In this document: piece by piece, positions 44,507 through 52,090 of the stretch
Layout: each line of letters starts with the position of its first letter
How positions within the stretch are numbered: the first letter of the stretch is position 1
Source: Curtobacterium sp. SGAir0471
Lineage (GTDB): Bacteria > Actinomycetota > Actinomycetes > Actinomycetales > Microbacteriaceae
DNA length: 64,000 nucleotides
Reading direction: 5' to 3'
Assembly (NCBI RefSeq): GCF_005490985.1
Contig: NZ_CP027869.1
Location: 434,001 to 498,000, forward strand
Notes under the pieces: generated by a model
What the model was told of the DNA's origin: nothing
Seen by the model: only the letters and a program-made list of their open reading frames with translations
Database searches by the model: none
Made by a program: the position numbers and the translations under genes

Positions 44507-45793
44507 GTGATCGACACCGCATCCGTCCGCGCCGCAGAGTCCGGCGCACCGACCGCCCGCATGGGCCGCAGCGCCTGGGGGCGCATCGCGATCTGCGTCG
44601 TGATCGCCCTGCCCGCCGTGGTCTTCCGACTGACGGGCTTCGCCCCGAACCCCGTCGTCGACCTGCTCGTCTTCGGCGGCGCGGTCGTCGCCGCCTCGTT
44701 CCTGCTCGCCTGGGCCGCCGAGGCCGCCCAGAAGGACATCTCCGGCGCGCTCGCGATCGCGATCCTCGCCCTCATCGCCGTGCTGCCCGAGTACGCGGTC
44801 GACCTGTACTACGCGTTCCGCTCCGGGTACGACCCGTCGTACGAGCAGTTCGCCGCCGCCAACATGACCGGGTCGAACCGGCTGCTGCTCGGGTTCGGCT
44901 GGCCGCTCGTCGTGGTGATCTCGCTGCTCGTCGCCCGCCGGTACGTCCGTGCCGGGACCCTGCCGAGGTCGGCCACGAGGGTGCTGCAGCTCGAGCAGTC
45001 CTCGCGGCTCGACATCGGGTTCCTGGCGCTGCTGGCGGTCGTCGCGTTCCTCATCCCGCTGATGGGCTCGATCCCGCTGTGGTTCGGTTTCGTGCTGCTC
45101 GCCGCGTTCGTGGCGTACCTGTGGCGTGCCTCGCAGGCGCCGGACGACGGCGACGACGAGGAGATGGTCGGCATGGCGGGGAACATCGCGTCGATGCCGC
45201 AGCGTGCGCGCCGGTGGACGATCGTGGCCCTGTTCGTCGTGGCCGCCGCCGTCATCCTGTCGTCCGCGGAGCCGTTCGCCGAGGCCCTCGTCGCATCGGG
45301 CAGTGCCCTCGGCATCGACAGCTACTTCCTGGTGCAGTGGCTCGCGCCGCTCGCCACCGAGGCGCCCGAGTTCATCGTCGCCGCGCTCTTCGCGCTGCGG
45401 GGCATGGGCGGCGCGGCGATCGGGACGCTCATCGCGTCGAAGGTCAACCAGTGGTCGCTGCTCGTGGGCTCGCTGCCGATCGCGCACGTGCTCGGTGGCG
45501 GGACCTCGGGCGGACTGCCGCTCGACGGCCGGCAGGTCGAGGAGTTCGTCCTCACCGCCTCGCAGACCGTGCTCGGCGTGGCCATCATCATCGCGCTGCG
45601 CTTCCACCGGTGGTCGGCGATCGCCCTCGTGGCGCTGTTCGCGGTGCAGTTCGTGGTGACGGACACCAGCGGGCGGTGGGTGTTGAGCGGGGTGCACGTG
45701 GTCGCTGCGCTCGTGGTGCTCTGGATCAACCGGAGGGACATCGTGCCGACCCTGCGCGCGCCGTTCCGGCGGGCGGTGGTGGCCGGCGCGTAG
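44507..45793 (+). CDS. CaCA-family cation exchanger under Mn riboswitch control
   Basis: 428 residues, GTG at 44507 after AAGGGA. About ten helices with the two inverted alpha-repeats of sodium/calcium exchangers: ALIAVLPEYAVDLYYAFRSG and LATEAPEFIVAALFALRGMG...IGTLIASKVNQWSLLVG. The paired acidic residues (PEY, PEF) coordinate the divalent cation. Members are usually called Ca2+ exporters, but control by a Mn2+-sensing riboswitch suggests manganese export here. Convergent with an MntR-like regulator gene. Confidence 0.9.
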   Translation: MIDTASVRAAESGAPTARMGRSAWGRIAICVVIALPAVVFRLTGFAPNPVVDLLVFGGAVVAASFLLAWAAEAAQKDISGALAIAILALIAVLPEYAVDLYYAFRSGYDPSYEQFAAANMTGSNRLLLGFGWPLVVVISLLVARRYVRAGTLPRSATRVLQLEQSSRLDIGFLALLAVVAFLIPLMGSIPLWFGFVLLAAFVAYLWRASQAPDDGDDEEMVGMAGNIASMPQRARRWTIVALFVVAAAVILSSAEPFAEALVASGSALGIDSYFLVQWLAPLATEAPEFIVAALFALRGMGGAAIGTLIASKVNQWSLLVGSLPIAHVLGGGTSGGLPLDGRQVEEFVLTASQTVLGVAIIIALRFHRWSAIALVALFAVQFVVTDTSGRWVLSGVHVVAALVVLWINRRDIVPTLRAPFRRAVVAGA

Positions 45794-45863
45794 CGGCCGC
45801 GGGGCGGCGACGGGGCGGCGTCGGGGCGGCCTGCGCCGCACGGCCGGGCCACCGGCTCGCCGC

Positions 45864-46090
45864 TTCCGGTCGCACGACGTGCCGTCGGCGGGCGTTCCGG
45901 TCGCACGACGTGCCGTCGGCGGCGGAGGTGAGCGGCACGTCCTGCGACCAGGTCGTCGGGTCTGGAGGCGCGGGGCGGGCTCGCACCGGGCCTCCCGTCC
46001 GGTGGGTGCGCCGTCGGCGCTACCGGCTCGCCGGTTCCGGTCGCACGACGTGCCGTCGGCGGCGGAGGTGAGCGGCATGTCGTGCGACCA
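45864..46090. repeat. Two copies of a 56-bp inverted-repeat element plus a half copy
   Basis: The 363-bp gap between convergent genes has no ORF. It holds near-identical 56-bp units at 45895-45950 and 46035-46090 (two differences) and a 28-bp half unit at 45864-45891. Each unit carries arms GGTCGCACGACGTGCCG and CGGCATGTCGTGCGACC (second copy), so it can fold as a hairpin. Also contains a half copy of the GGGCCTCCCGTCC terminator sequence near 45988. Confidence 0.75.
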
Positions 46091-46156
46091 GAACAGCGCT
46101 GGCGCGACCGCCGGCGGGCTGCGTGGGCGACCGCCGGCGGGCGCCGCAGGCGGCCG

Positions 46157-46846
46157 TCAGTCGGCGTGGGGGGCGAGCCAGATGGCCGAGGCGGCGGCGG
46201 CGGGGAGGTCGACGAGGGACTCCTCGCCGTCGGGGGACCGGCGCGCGACCGCGATCACGCCCGCGTAGTCCCGCACGCGCTCGACCCGCAGGTGCGTCCC
46301 GAGTGCGACCCCGAGCTCGTCGAAGTACCGGAGCAGGGCCGGGTCGTCGTCGGACACCCGGTCGACGATCCCGCACGCGCCGGGCTCGATCGACCCGAGC
46401 AGCGTCCCCGGGGACGACGGCACGGTGCCGTCCGCCGCGGGGATCGGGTCGCCGTGCGGGTCGTGCGTCGGGTGCCCCAGGTCGGCGTCCACCCGGTCGA
46501 GGAACGTCTCCGACACCGCGTGCTCGAGGGCCTCGGCCTCGGTGTGGACCTCGTCCCACGAGTAGCCGAGCCGTTGCACCAGGTAGGTCTCGATGAGCCG
46601 GTGCCGTCGGACCATCGCCACGGCGACCTGCTGCCCGAGCGGGGTGAGCACGACCCCGTAGTAGGGCGTGTGCTCGATGAGGCCGTCGCGGTCGAGCTTC
46701 CGGAGGTTGCCCGACACCGTCGAGGCCGAGACCCCGAGCGCCGCCGCGATGTCCCGCGTCGCGAGCCCCTCACCGCCTCGCTCGCCGGCCTTCCACACGA
46801 GCTTCACGTAGTCCTCTGCCATGGTGGAGAGGGAGGGCAGGCGCAT
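46157..46846 (-). CDS. DtxR-family regulator, MntR-like metal site
   Basis: 229 residues. Winged helix (STMAEDYVKLVWKAGE, STVSGNLRKLDRDGLI), dimerisation and metal-binding domain, and a C-terminal FeoA/SH3-like domain (GTHLRVERVRDYAG). In the metal segment EVHTEAEALEHAVS the position that is Cys102 in DtxR/IdeR is Glu, as in manganese-specific MntR (E..EH). So Mn2+ rather than Fe2+ is the likely corepressor. TACCAT is 6 nt before the ATG at 46846. Its 5' end overlaps the divergent CPBP gene by two bases. Confidence 0.9.
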   Translation of the reverse strand: MRLPSLSTMAEDYVKLVWKAGERGGEGLATRDIAAALGVSASTVSGNLRKLDRDGLIEHTPYYGVVLTPLGQQVAVAMVRRHRLIETYLVQRLGYSWDEVHTEAEALEHAVSETFLDRVDADLGHPTHDPHGDPIPAADGTVPSSPGTLLGSIEPGACGIVDRVSDDDPALLRYFDELGVALGTHLRVERVRDYAGVIAVARRSPDGEESLVDLPAAAASAIWLAPHAD

Positions 46847-47750
46847 GCGTCAATGGTACGGACGACGGGCGACCACGACGGCACCCGTCCGGCGTCGCCG
46901 CTGGCCGGTGCCCGCGTCGCTCCTGCTCGGTCTCGCGCCGCTCGTCGCCTTCGCGGCCGTCAGCGCCTGGCGCTCGCGGCCGAGCGACGACTACGGCACG
47001 CTCGGGCAGACGGTCGAGAGCGTCGTGCGGGCGCTCGTGCTGCCCGAGGGCATCGCGGTGCTCGTGCTCTGCGCCTACGTCACCGCCCTGGGCTGGTGGC
47101 CGATCGCGACCGTCGACCGTCGACGGACCACGCTCCGCTGGACCCTCACCGCGCCCGCCCTGATCGCCGTGGTCTGCCTCGCCCGGCTGCCGCTCGTCGA
47201 GTGGGACGCGCAGCCGGTCGGGTACTTCGTGCTGCTCGCGGTCGGGGTGCTCCTCGTCGGGGTGTTCGAGGAGCTGCTCACCCGAGGCGTCCTGCTCGTC
47301 GGGCTCCGGCGGCGGCTGCCCGAGTTCGGTGTGTGGATCGGGTCCTGCGTGCTGTTCGGGCTGCTGCACTTCCTCAACGTCCTCGCGGGCGCCGGGGTCG
47401 GCGTGACCGTCGTGCAGGTCGTGTTCGCGGCGTCGTTCGGCTCGACGCTGTACCTGGCGCGGCGGCTGACCGGGAACCTGCTCGCGCCCGTGCTGCTGCA
47501 CGCGTTCTGGGACTTCGGGTCGATCGCGGTGTCGGCGACCGTGCCGACCGGGGACCTGGTGCGGATGGTGCCCGCCGGGGTCATCGGGCTGTTCGCCTTC
47601 GCGGTGCTCGCCCTCGGGCTGGCCGCCGGCGGCGTGGTCGCGTGGCGGGACGACCGGGGCCGTCGCCTCGGGCGCCGGTGGCGGACGGTACCGCCCATGG
47701 GGGCGCTCGCGGTGCAGGTGGACGAGCCGCGCCTCCCGTCCGCCGTCTGA
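46845..47750 (+). CDS. CPBP-family intramembrane metalloprotease
   Basis: 301 residues with about seven helices. The CPBP/Abi motifs are present: EELLTRGVLL (EExxxR), FGLLHFLN and HAFWDFG, giving the membrane-embedded Glu/His/His metal site. I chose the ATG at 46845 because GGGAGGG stands upstream; the ATG at 46821 has none, and a GTG at 46908 is possible. The gene overlaps the 5' end of the divergent regulator. Family members process prenylated or other membrane peptides; substrate unknown. Confidence 0.88.
   Translation: MRQWYGRRATTTAPVRRRRWPVPASLLLGLAPLVAFAAVSAWRSRPSDDYGTLGQTVESVVRALVLPEGIAVLVLCAYVTALGWWPIATVDRRRTTLRWTLTAPALIAVVCLARLPLVEWDAQPVGYFVLLAVGVLLVGVFEELLTRGVLLVGLRRRLPEFGVWIGSCVLFGLLHFLNVLAGAGVGVTVVQVVFAASFGSTLYLARRLTGNLLAPVLLHAFWDFGSIAVSATVPTGDLVRMVPAGVIGLFAFAVLALGLAAGGVVAWRDDRGRRLGRRWRTVPPMGALAVQVDEPRLPSAV
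46853..46858 (-). promoter_or_regulatory. -10 box of probable leaderless promoter (DtxR-family gene)
   Basis: TACCAT, 6 nt before the ATG at 46846; lies inside the start of the divergent CPBP coding region. Confidence 0.4.
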
Positions 47751-47782
47751 CGCGCACCGCCTGCGGGGCGGCGGCCGAGCGG

Positions 47783-47850
47783 ATCATCCCGCGGGAGCGA
47801 CAGGACGCCGCGAACGGTTGCGCGCATCCTGTCGCTTTCGCAGAGGACTC
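47783..47850. repeat. 68-bp dispersed hairpin repeat, copy 1
   Basis: Arms AGCGACAGGA (47796-47805) and TCCTGTCGCT (47827-47836) around CGCGAACGGTTGCGCGC. A second copy lies at 51030-51097. It starts 33 bp after the CPBP stop and may terminate that transcript. Confidence 0.7.
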
Positions 47851-47956
47851 AGCGCGGAGGACTCAACGCGGGACCCAGCGCGGCGGACTCAGCGGGAGAG
47901 CGTGATCGCACCCGACCACCCGCCCGGCGCTGCGAATGCGCACAGCCTCGGGCCCG

Positions 47957-48015
47957 GTTCACCCCCGGGTGGGGGATCGTTCGCCGTCCGGCAACCACCC
48001 GTCCCTAGGTTCACC
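47957..48015 (+). promoter_or_regulatory. Putative PHO-box-like repeats and -10 box before the phosphatase
   Basis: GTTCACC (47957-47963), GTTCGCC (47979-47985, 22 bp on) and GTTCACC (48009-48015) resemble the GTTCAYYYRG units bound by PhoP in Streptomyces. TAGGTT (48006-48011) could be a -10 box. The rest of this 321-bp gap holds the 68-bp repeat and imperfect GGACTCA repeats, no gene. Confidence 0.35.
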
Positions 48016-48071
48016 CTGTTTCCACACCGGTACAACAGGAAGGGGCGTCGCCCGCGGGCGACCACCACCAC

Positions 48072-49874
48072 ATGCGCAGATCCGCCCTCCGCGGAGTGAC
48101 CGTCGCCGCCGTCGCGACCGCACTCGTCGTCGGGTCGCCGCTCGCCGCCCAGGCCGCGACGTACCCGAGCGACTCCACCAAGCCCGACCTCGTGTCGCTG
48201 CTGAACGGCTACGACCAGTACTGGACCTCCAGCGGGAAGAACGACCTGCACGGCACGGTGAACGACCCGGCGACCCTGGCGACGAACGACCAGCTGACGT
48301 CGTGGATCAACCAGCACGCCACGAAGGCGCAGCAGTTCACGGCCCTGCAGGACGCCGAGTACAACAACGCGTCGAACACCGCCTACGACCAGTCGTTCAC
48401 GGTGTCGCAGGGCCTCGGCGACGTGCTGAGCAAGTTGTTCGTGCAGGGACGCAACAACGGCGACCTCCCGCTCGTGAACGCCCTCATCAACTCCTCGAAC
48501 GGCACCAGCGGCGCCTACGTCGGCACCGGTGACGCGAAGGCGCACTACAGCTACCCGCGGCCCTACCTGCCGTCGGACCCCCAGGCGACGCTGCCCGCCG
48601 GCGACGACACCGCGAGCTGCAACCCGGCGACCGTGAACGCCTCGTCCCTCGCCGCGAACCGCACCGGCAAGGCATGGGCGGACGCGAAGGGCAACCTCAC
48701 GATCACGCGCGTGCCGGCCACGACCGACACCACGCACGAGTTCTCGCCGAACGACGTCGTGCTCGACGCCGGCTACGGCCAGAAGGGCATCTGCACCGGC
48801 GGCTCGTACCCCTCCGGGCACACCACCACGGCGTACCAGGCGGGCATCACCCTCGCCACGCTCGTGCCCGAGCTCGCGCCGGAGATCCTCGCCCGCACGT
48901 CCGAGGCCGGCAACGACCGCATCGTCCTCGGCGTGCACTACCCGCTCGACATCATGGGCGGACGCATCGACGGCGAGGCCGCCCTGGCCGCCCGCTGGTC
49001 CGACACGCAGTACCGCACCGAGGTCCTCGAGCCGGCCCGTGCCGAGCTGACGAAGTACCTCGAGGCCCAGTGCGGCGGGACGCTGGCGGAGTGCATCGCC
49101 GCGGAGAAGCCGTACACCGACGACCCCTACGGCGGCCAGGCGATGCCCGGCGGCACCGCGCAGGTCGTCACCGACCGTGCCTCGGCCGTGCAGGTCTACC
49201 GCGAGCGCATGACCTACGGCTTCGCGAAGACCGGCACCGCGGGTCTCGCCCCGTCGGTCCCGACCGGTGCGTCGAACCTGCTGCTCTCGACCTTCCCGAC
49301 CCTGACCGACGCGCAGCGCACGCAGGTGCTCGCGCAGACCGAGATCGCCTCGGGCTTCCCGCTCGACCAGTCCGGCACCGCGAACGGCTCGTGGGAGCGT
49401 CTCGACCTGGCGGCCGCGACGAGCGCGACCGTCGCCGTGGGCGCGGACGGCACCGCGACGGTCGTCTCGACCGGTGGCGAGGCGCGCGTCGTCTCCGGCG
49501 TGCTGACCGCCCCCGAGGGCACCTCCGTGCAGGCCGGCAAGATGATCGCCCTCGCCGGCACCGAGCTCCCCGCCGGCTCCACCCTGCAGGTCGTCCTGCG
49601 GTCCGACCCGGTCGAGGTCGGCACGCTCACGGTCGACGCCGACGGCACCGCGACGGGCTCGGTGACGATCCCCGCGGACACCACGGTGGGCGCGCACACG
49701 CTCGACCTGGTCGACGCGTCCGGCGACTCGGTGCTCGTGACGCCGCTCGCGATCACCGTGACCGCGGCGCCGAGCGCGGGTGGCTCGACCGGTGGGACGG
49801 GTACGGGGACCGGCAGCGCCGGCACCACCGGCACGGTCCCCGCCGGCGTGCACCTGCCGGTCGTCAGCGGCTGA
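48072..49874 (+). CDS. Secreted PAP2-family acid phosphatase
   Basis: 600 residues, ATG at 48072. Signal peptide (VTVAAVATALVVGSPLAAQA), then a vanadate-type PAP2 domain with KAHYSYPRPYL, GSYPSGHTT and the last motif around NDRIVLGVHYPLDIMGG. Residues after about 420 form Thr/Ala-rich beta domains and a Gly/Thr linker, unlike the short class A acid phosphatases. No membrane anchor, so released or wall-associated. Probably scavenges phosphate from organic esters. No Shine-Dalgarno close to the start (AGGAAGG is about 28 nt away). Confidence 0.9.
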   Translation: MRRSALRGVTVAAVATALVVGSPLAAQAATYPSDSTKPDLVSLLNGYDQYWTSSGKNDLHGTVNDPATLATNDQLTSWINQHATKAQQFTALQDAEYNNASNTAYDQSFTVSQGLGDVLSKLFVQGRNNGDLPLVNALINSSNGTSGAYVGTGDAKAHYSYPRPYLPSDPQATLPAGDDTASCNPATVNASSLAANRTGKAWADAKGNLTITRVPATTDTTHEFSPNDVVLDAGYGQKGICTGGSYPSGHTTTAYQAGITLATLVPELAPEILARTSEAGNDRIVLGVHYPLDIMGGRIDGEAALAARWSDTQYRTEVLEPARAELTKYLEAQCGGTLAECIAAEKPYTDDPYGGQAMPGGTAQVVTDRASAVQVYRERMTYGFAKTGTAGLAPSVPTGASNLLLSTFPTLTDAQRTQVLAQTEIASGFPLDQSGTANGSWERLDLAAATSATVAVGADGTATVVSTGGEARVVSGVLTAPEGTSVQAGKMIALAGTELPAGSTLQVVLRSDPVEVGTLTVDADGTATGSVTIPADTTVGAHTLDLVDASGDSVLVTPLAITVTAAPSAGGSTGGTGTGTGSAGTTGTVPAGVHLPVVSG

Positions 49875-49886
49875 CACCCGCCCACC

Positions 49887-50085
49887 GCCGGACGGGAGGC
49901 ACGTGGCCGGCCCGACCCGCTCCTCCCGTCCGCATCCGCCGGACGGGAGGCACGTGGTCGGCTCACCCCGCTCCTCCCGTCCGCATCCGCCGGACGGGAG
50001 GCACGTGGCCGGCCCGACCCGCTCCTCCCGTCCGCATCCGCCGGACGGGAGGTGCGTGGTCGGCTCGCCCCGCTCCTCCCGTCCG
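49887..50085. repeat. Four tandem 51-bp palindromic repeats
   Basis: Units start at 49887, 49938, 49989 and 50040. Each has arms GGACGGGAGG and CCTCCCGTCC, so each is itself a hairpin of the terminator family. Copies 1 and 3 share GTGGCCGGCCCGACCCG while 2 and 4 have GTGGTCGGCTC variants, implying duplication of a 102-bp pair. Confidence 0.85.
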
Positions 50086-50120
50086 CCGTCCCGCTTCCCC
50101 TCGCACCACCGGAGATCCCC

Positions 50121-50993
50121 GTGCCGCACCGCAAGACCTGGACCACCCTCGGCGTCGCCGCCGTCGTGGTCGCCGCCGCCGCGATCGCGGTGCCCGCGCT
50201 GACCGGCGCCACCGGCGGCGAGGCCCTCTCGGCGCCGTCCCACCGATCCACGGCGACCGCGAGCGCGGCACCGTCCGTGCCCACCGTCGACGCAGCGGCG
50301 CTCGCCGCACTGCCCGAGGCCCGCTACTCGGCGGTGGTGAGCGGCCTGCTGCCCGTCGAGCGGACCGTGTCGTCCGCCGAGGTCTTCCGACTCCGCGCCG
50401 ACGCCCCGCTGTTCGGGACCGACCGGCAGCACCCCGTCGCGCGCTTCGCGGCCACGGACTTCCTCGGCCAGCCGACCACGGTGGTCGGTCTGCGGCACGA
50501 GGGGGCGTGGGAGCTCGTCCTCACGCCGGCGCGGCAGGCGCTGCCCTCGACGGCAGGCGGGCACGCCGCCGCGCAGACCGCCGCGTGGGTGCCCGCGGCG
50601 TCGCTCGAGCAGCAGGCGACACCGACCTCGCACGTGGTGATCTCGACGGCGGACCAGACCGTGTCGATCGTGTCGTCGACCGGACAGGTGTCCCGGAGCT
50701 TCCCCGCCGGGGTCGGCACGCCGGACACCCCGACGCCGACCGGGGTGACGGGCTACCTGGAGCAGCGGTACGTCGACCCCTCGCAGGGGACGGGCGACCA
50801 CCCGATCCAGCTGACCTCGCTGCACTCGAGCGCGGACGACGAGCCGTACGGCGGGTCGGACGGCGGGCTCATCGGGCTGCACTGGAACGCGGCGGCCTCG
50901 GGGGCGGTGTCGCACGGGTGCGTCCGGCTGTCCGCAGACGGGGTCGCCGCGATCGACGCGCTGCCGCTCGGGACGCTCGTGACGGTGGAGTAG
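50121..50993 (+). CDS. L,D-transpeptidase (YkuD)
   Basis: 290 residues from the GTG at 50121 after GGAGAT. One N-terminal helix (signal or anchor), an SH3-like region and a C-terminal YkuD domain with the catalytic SHGCVRLS (His265, Cys267). It makes 3-3 cross-links in peptidoglycan or attaches proteins to it, using the thiol acyl-enzyme. Thr/Ser/Ala-rich linker near 40-60. Confidence 0.92.
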   Translation: MPHRKTWTTLGVAAVVVAAAAIAVPALTGATGGEALSAPSHRSTATASAAPSVPTVDAAALAALPEARYSAVVSGLLPVERTVSSAEVFRLRADAPLFGTDRQHPVARFAATDFLGQPTTVVGLRHEGAWELVLTPARQALPSTAGGHAAAQTAAWVPAASLEQQATPTSHVVISTADQTVSIVSSTGQVSRSFPAGVGTPDTPTPTGVTGYLEQRYVDPSQGTGDHPIQLTSLHSSADDEPYGGSDGGLIGLHWNAAASGAVSHGCVRLSADGVAAIDALPLGTLVTVE

Positions 50994-51029
50994 CGGCCGC
51001 GCCGGCCGCGCCGGCGCCGGTGTGCCTCG

Positions 51030-51097
51030 ATTCTTCCGCGAGAGCGACAGGCCGCCGCGAACGGTTGCGCGCGTTCTGTCGCTTTCGCGGACCACTC
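51030..51097. repeat. 68-bp dispersed hairpin repeat, copy 2
   Basis: Close to the copy at 47783-47850; arms AGCGACAG (51043-51050) and CTGTCGCT (51076-51083) and identical loop core CGCGAACGGTTGCGCGC. Follows the L,D-transpeptidase stop by 37 bp. Confidence 0.7.
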
Positions 51098-51180
51098 GAG
51101 CCGTGAGCTGTGAGCCGTGAGCCTTGAGCCGTGCGCCGCGTCCTGGTGCGCACCGCGGGCCGCCGGTCGGGGGCGCCGGG

Positions 51181-51186
51181 TACGCT
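51181..51186 (+). promoter_or_regulatory. -10 box of probable leaderless promoter (UbiA gene)
   Basis: TACGCT, 7 nt before the GTG at 51194. Confidence 0.5.
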
Positions 51187-51193
51187 CGGGCCG

Positions 51194-52090
51194 GTGACCG
51201 ACGGGACCGGACCGCTGCCCCGCACCGTGCTGTCCGGGGCCGGTGCGACCGTGCGCCGACTGGTCCACATCTCGCGGCCGGTCCTGTGGATCAACACGAT
51301 CGGCTCGGGGATCGTCGCCGTCTGGCTCACCGGCGCGCTGTTCGACCTCCGGGCGCTGCCGGTCCTGATCTGGTTGACGCTGCCGTTCAACCTGCTCATC
51401 TACGGCGTGAACGACGTCTTCGACCAGGACACCGACGCGACGAACCCGCGCAAGGGCTCCATCGAGGGCGCACGGATCCGGCAGTCCGAGGTCCGGCTCA
51501 TCCTCTGGGCCGTGGCGGTGACCAACGTGCCGTTCCTCGTCGCCTTCCTGGTCACGCTGCCGCCGGTCGCGACCGCCGCGATCCTGCTCTACGCCGTGGT
51601 CTTCGTCGGCTACTCGGCGCCGCCGCTGCGGTTCAAGGCCCGGCCGTGGCTCGACTCACTGAGCAACGCCGCCTACGCGTTGCCGCTGGTCATCGTGCCG
51701 TTCGCGCTCGGCGACGAGCCGGTGTGGGCGGCCGCGGTCGGCCTGATGGCCTGGAGCGTCGCCAAGCACGCCTTCGACGCCGTCCAGGACATCGTCGAGG
51801 ACCGCGACGCGGGCATCACCACGACCGCGGTCCGGCTCGGGCCCCGGGGCACCGCCCTGTGGAGCGGGGCGTGGTGGATCGTCTCGACGGTGCTGTTCGC
51901 CCTGGTCAGCCTGCCGGTCGCCGCCGTCAACGTGCTCATCGCCGGTGTCCTCGTCGTGCGCCTGCTGCGCGACCCGACACCGGAGACCGGACACCGCCTG
52001 TACCCGCTGTCCGTCGCCTTCCCGTACATCGCGGGGTCCTTCGCCGGGGTGCTGCTCCTGGTGTCCATCGTCCTCGGAGGTGGCCGGTGA
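51194..52090 (+). CDS. UbiA-family prenyltransferase (possible carotenoid elongase)
   Basis: 298 residues, about eight to nine helices. Both Mg-diphosphate motifs are visible: NDVFDQDTD (73-81) and DAVQDIVEDRD. UbiA enzymes attach a prenyl chain to an aromatic or isoprenoid acceptor in the membrane. The next gene, four bases overlapping, is a CrtI-type FAD oxidoreductase, a pairing found in actinobacterial and archaeal C50-carotenoid or related pigment loci, so lycopene elongation (CrtEb/LyeJ-like) is a reasonable guess, not proven. Frame open to 51131, but the GTG at 51194 has the promoter box. Confidence 0.85.
   Translation: MTDGTGPLPRTVLSGAGATVRRLVHISRPVLWINTIGSGIVAVWLTGALFDLRALPVLIWLTLPFNLLIYGVNDVFDQDTDATNPRKGSIEGARIRQSEVRLILWAVAVTNVPFLVAFLVTLPPVATAAILLYAVVFVGYSAPPLRFKARPWLDSLSNAAYALPLVIVPFALGDEPVWAAAVGLMAWSVAKHAFDAVQDIVEDRDAGITTTAVRLGPRGTALWSGAWWIVSTVLFALVSLPVAAVNVLIAGVLVVRLLRDPTPETGHRLYPLSVAFPYIAGSFAGVLLLVSIVLGGGR

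Noticed and set aside
49887..50085. 51-bp repeats considered as a coding repeat (period divisible by three)
   Set aside because: Lies between a stop and a well-supported GTG start; frames through it are Arg/Pro-rich without start signals.
47889..51095. 1068-residue minus-strand frame
   Set aside because: Antisense to the phosphatase, tandem array and transpeptidase genes; contains translated repeat units, no recognisable domain.
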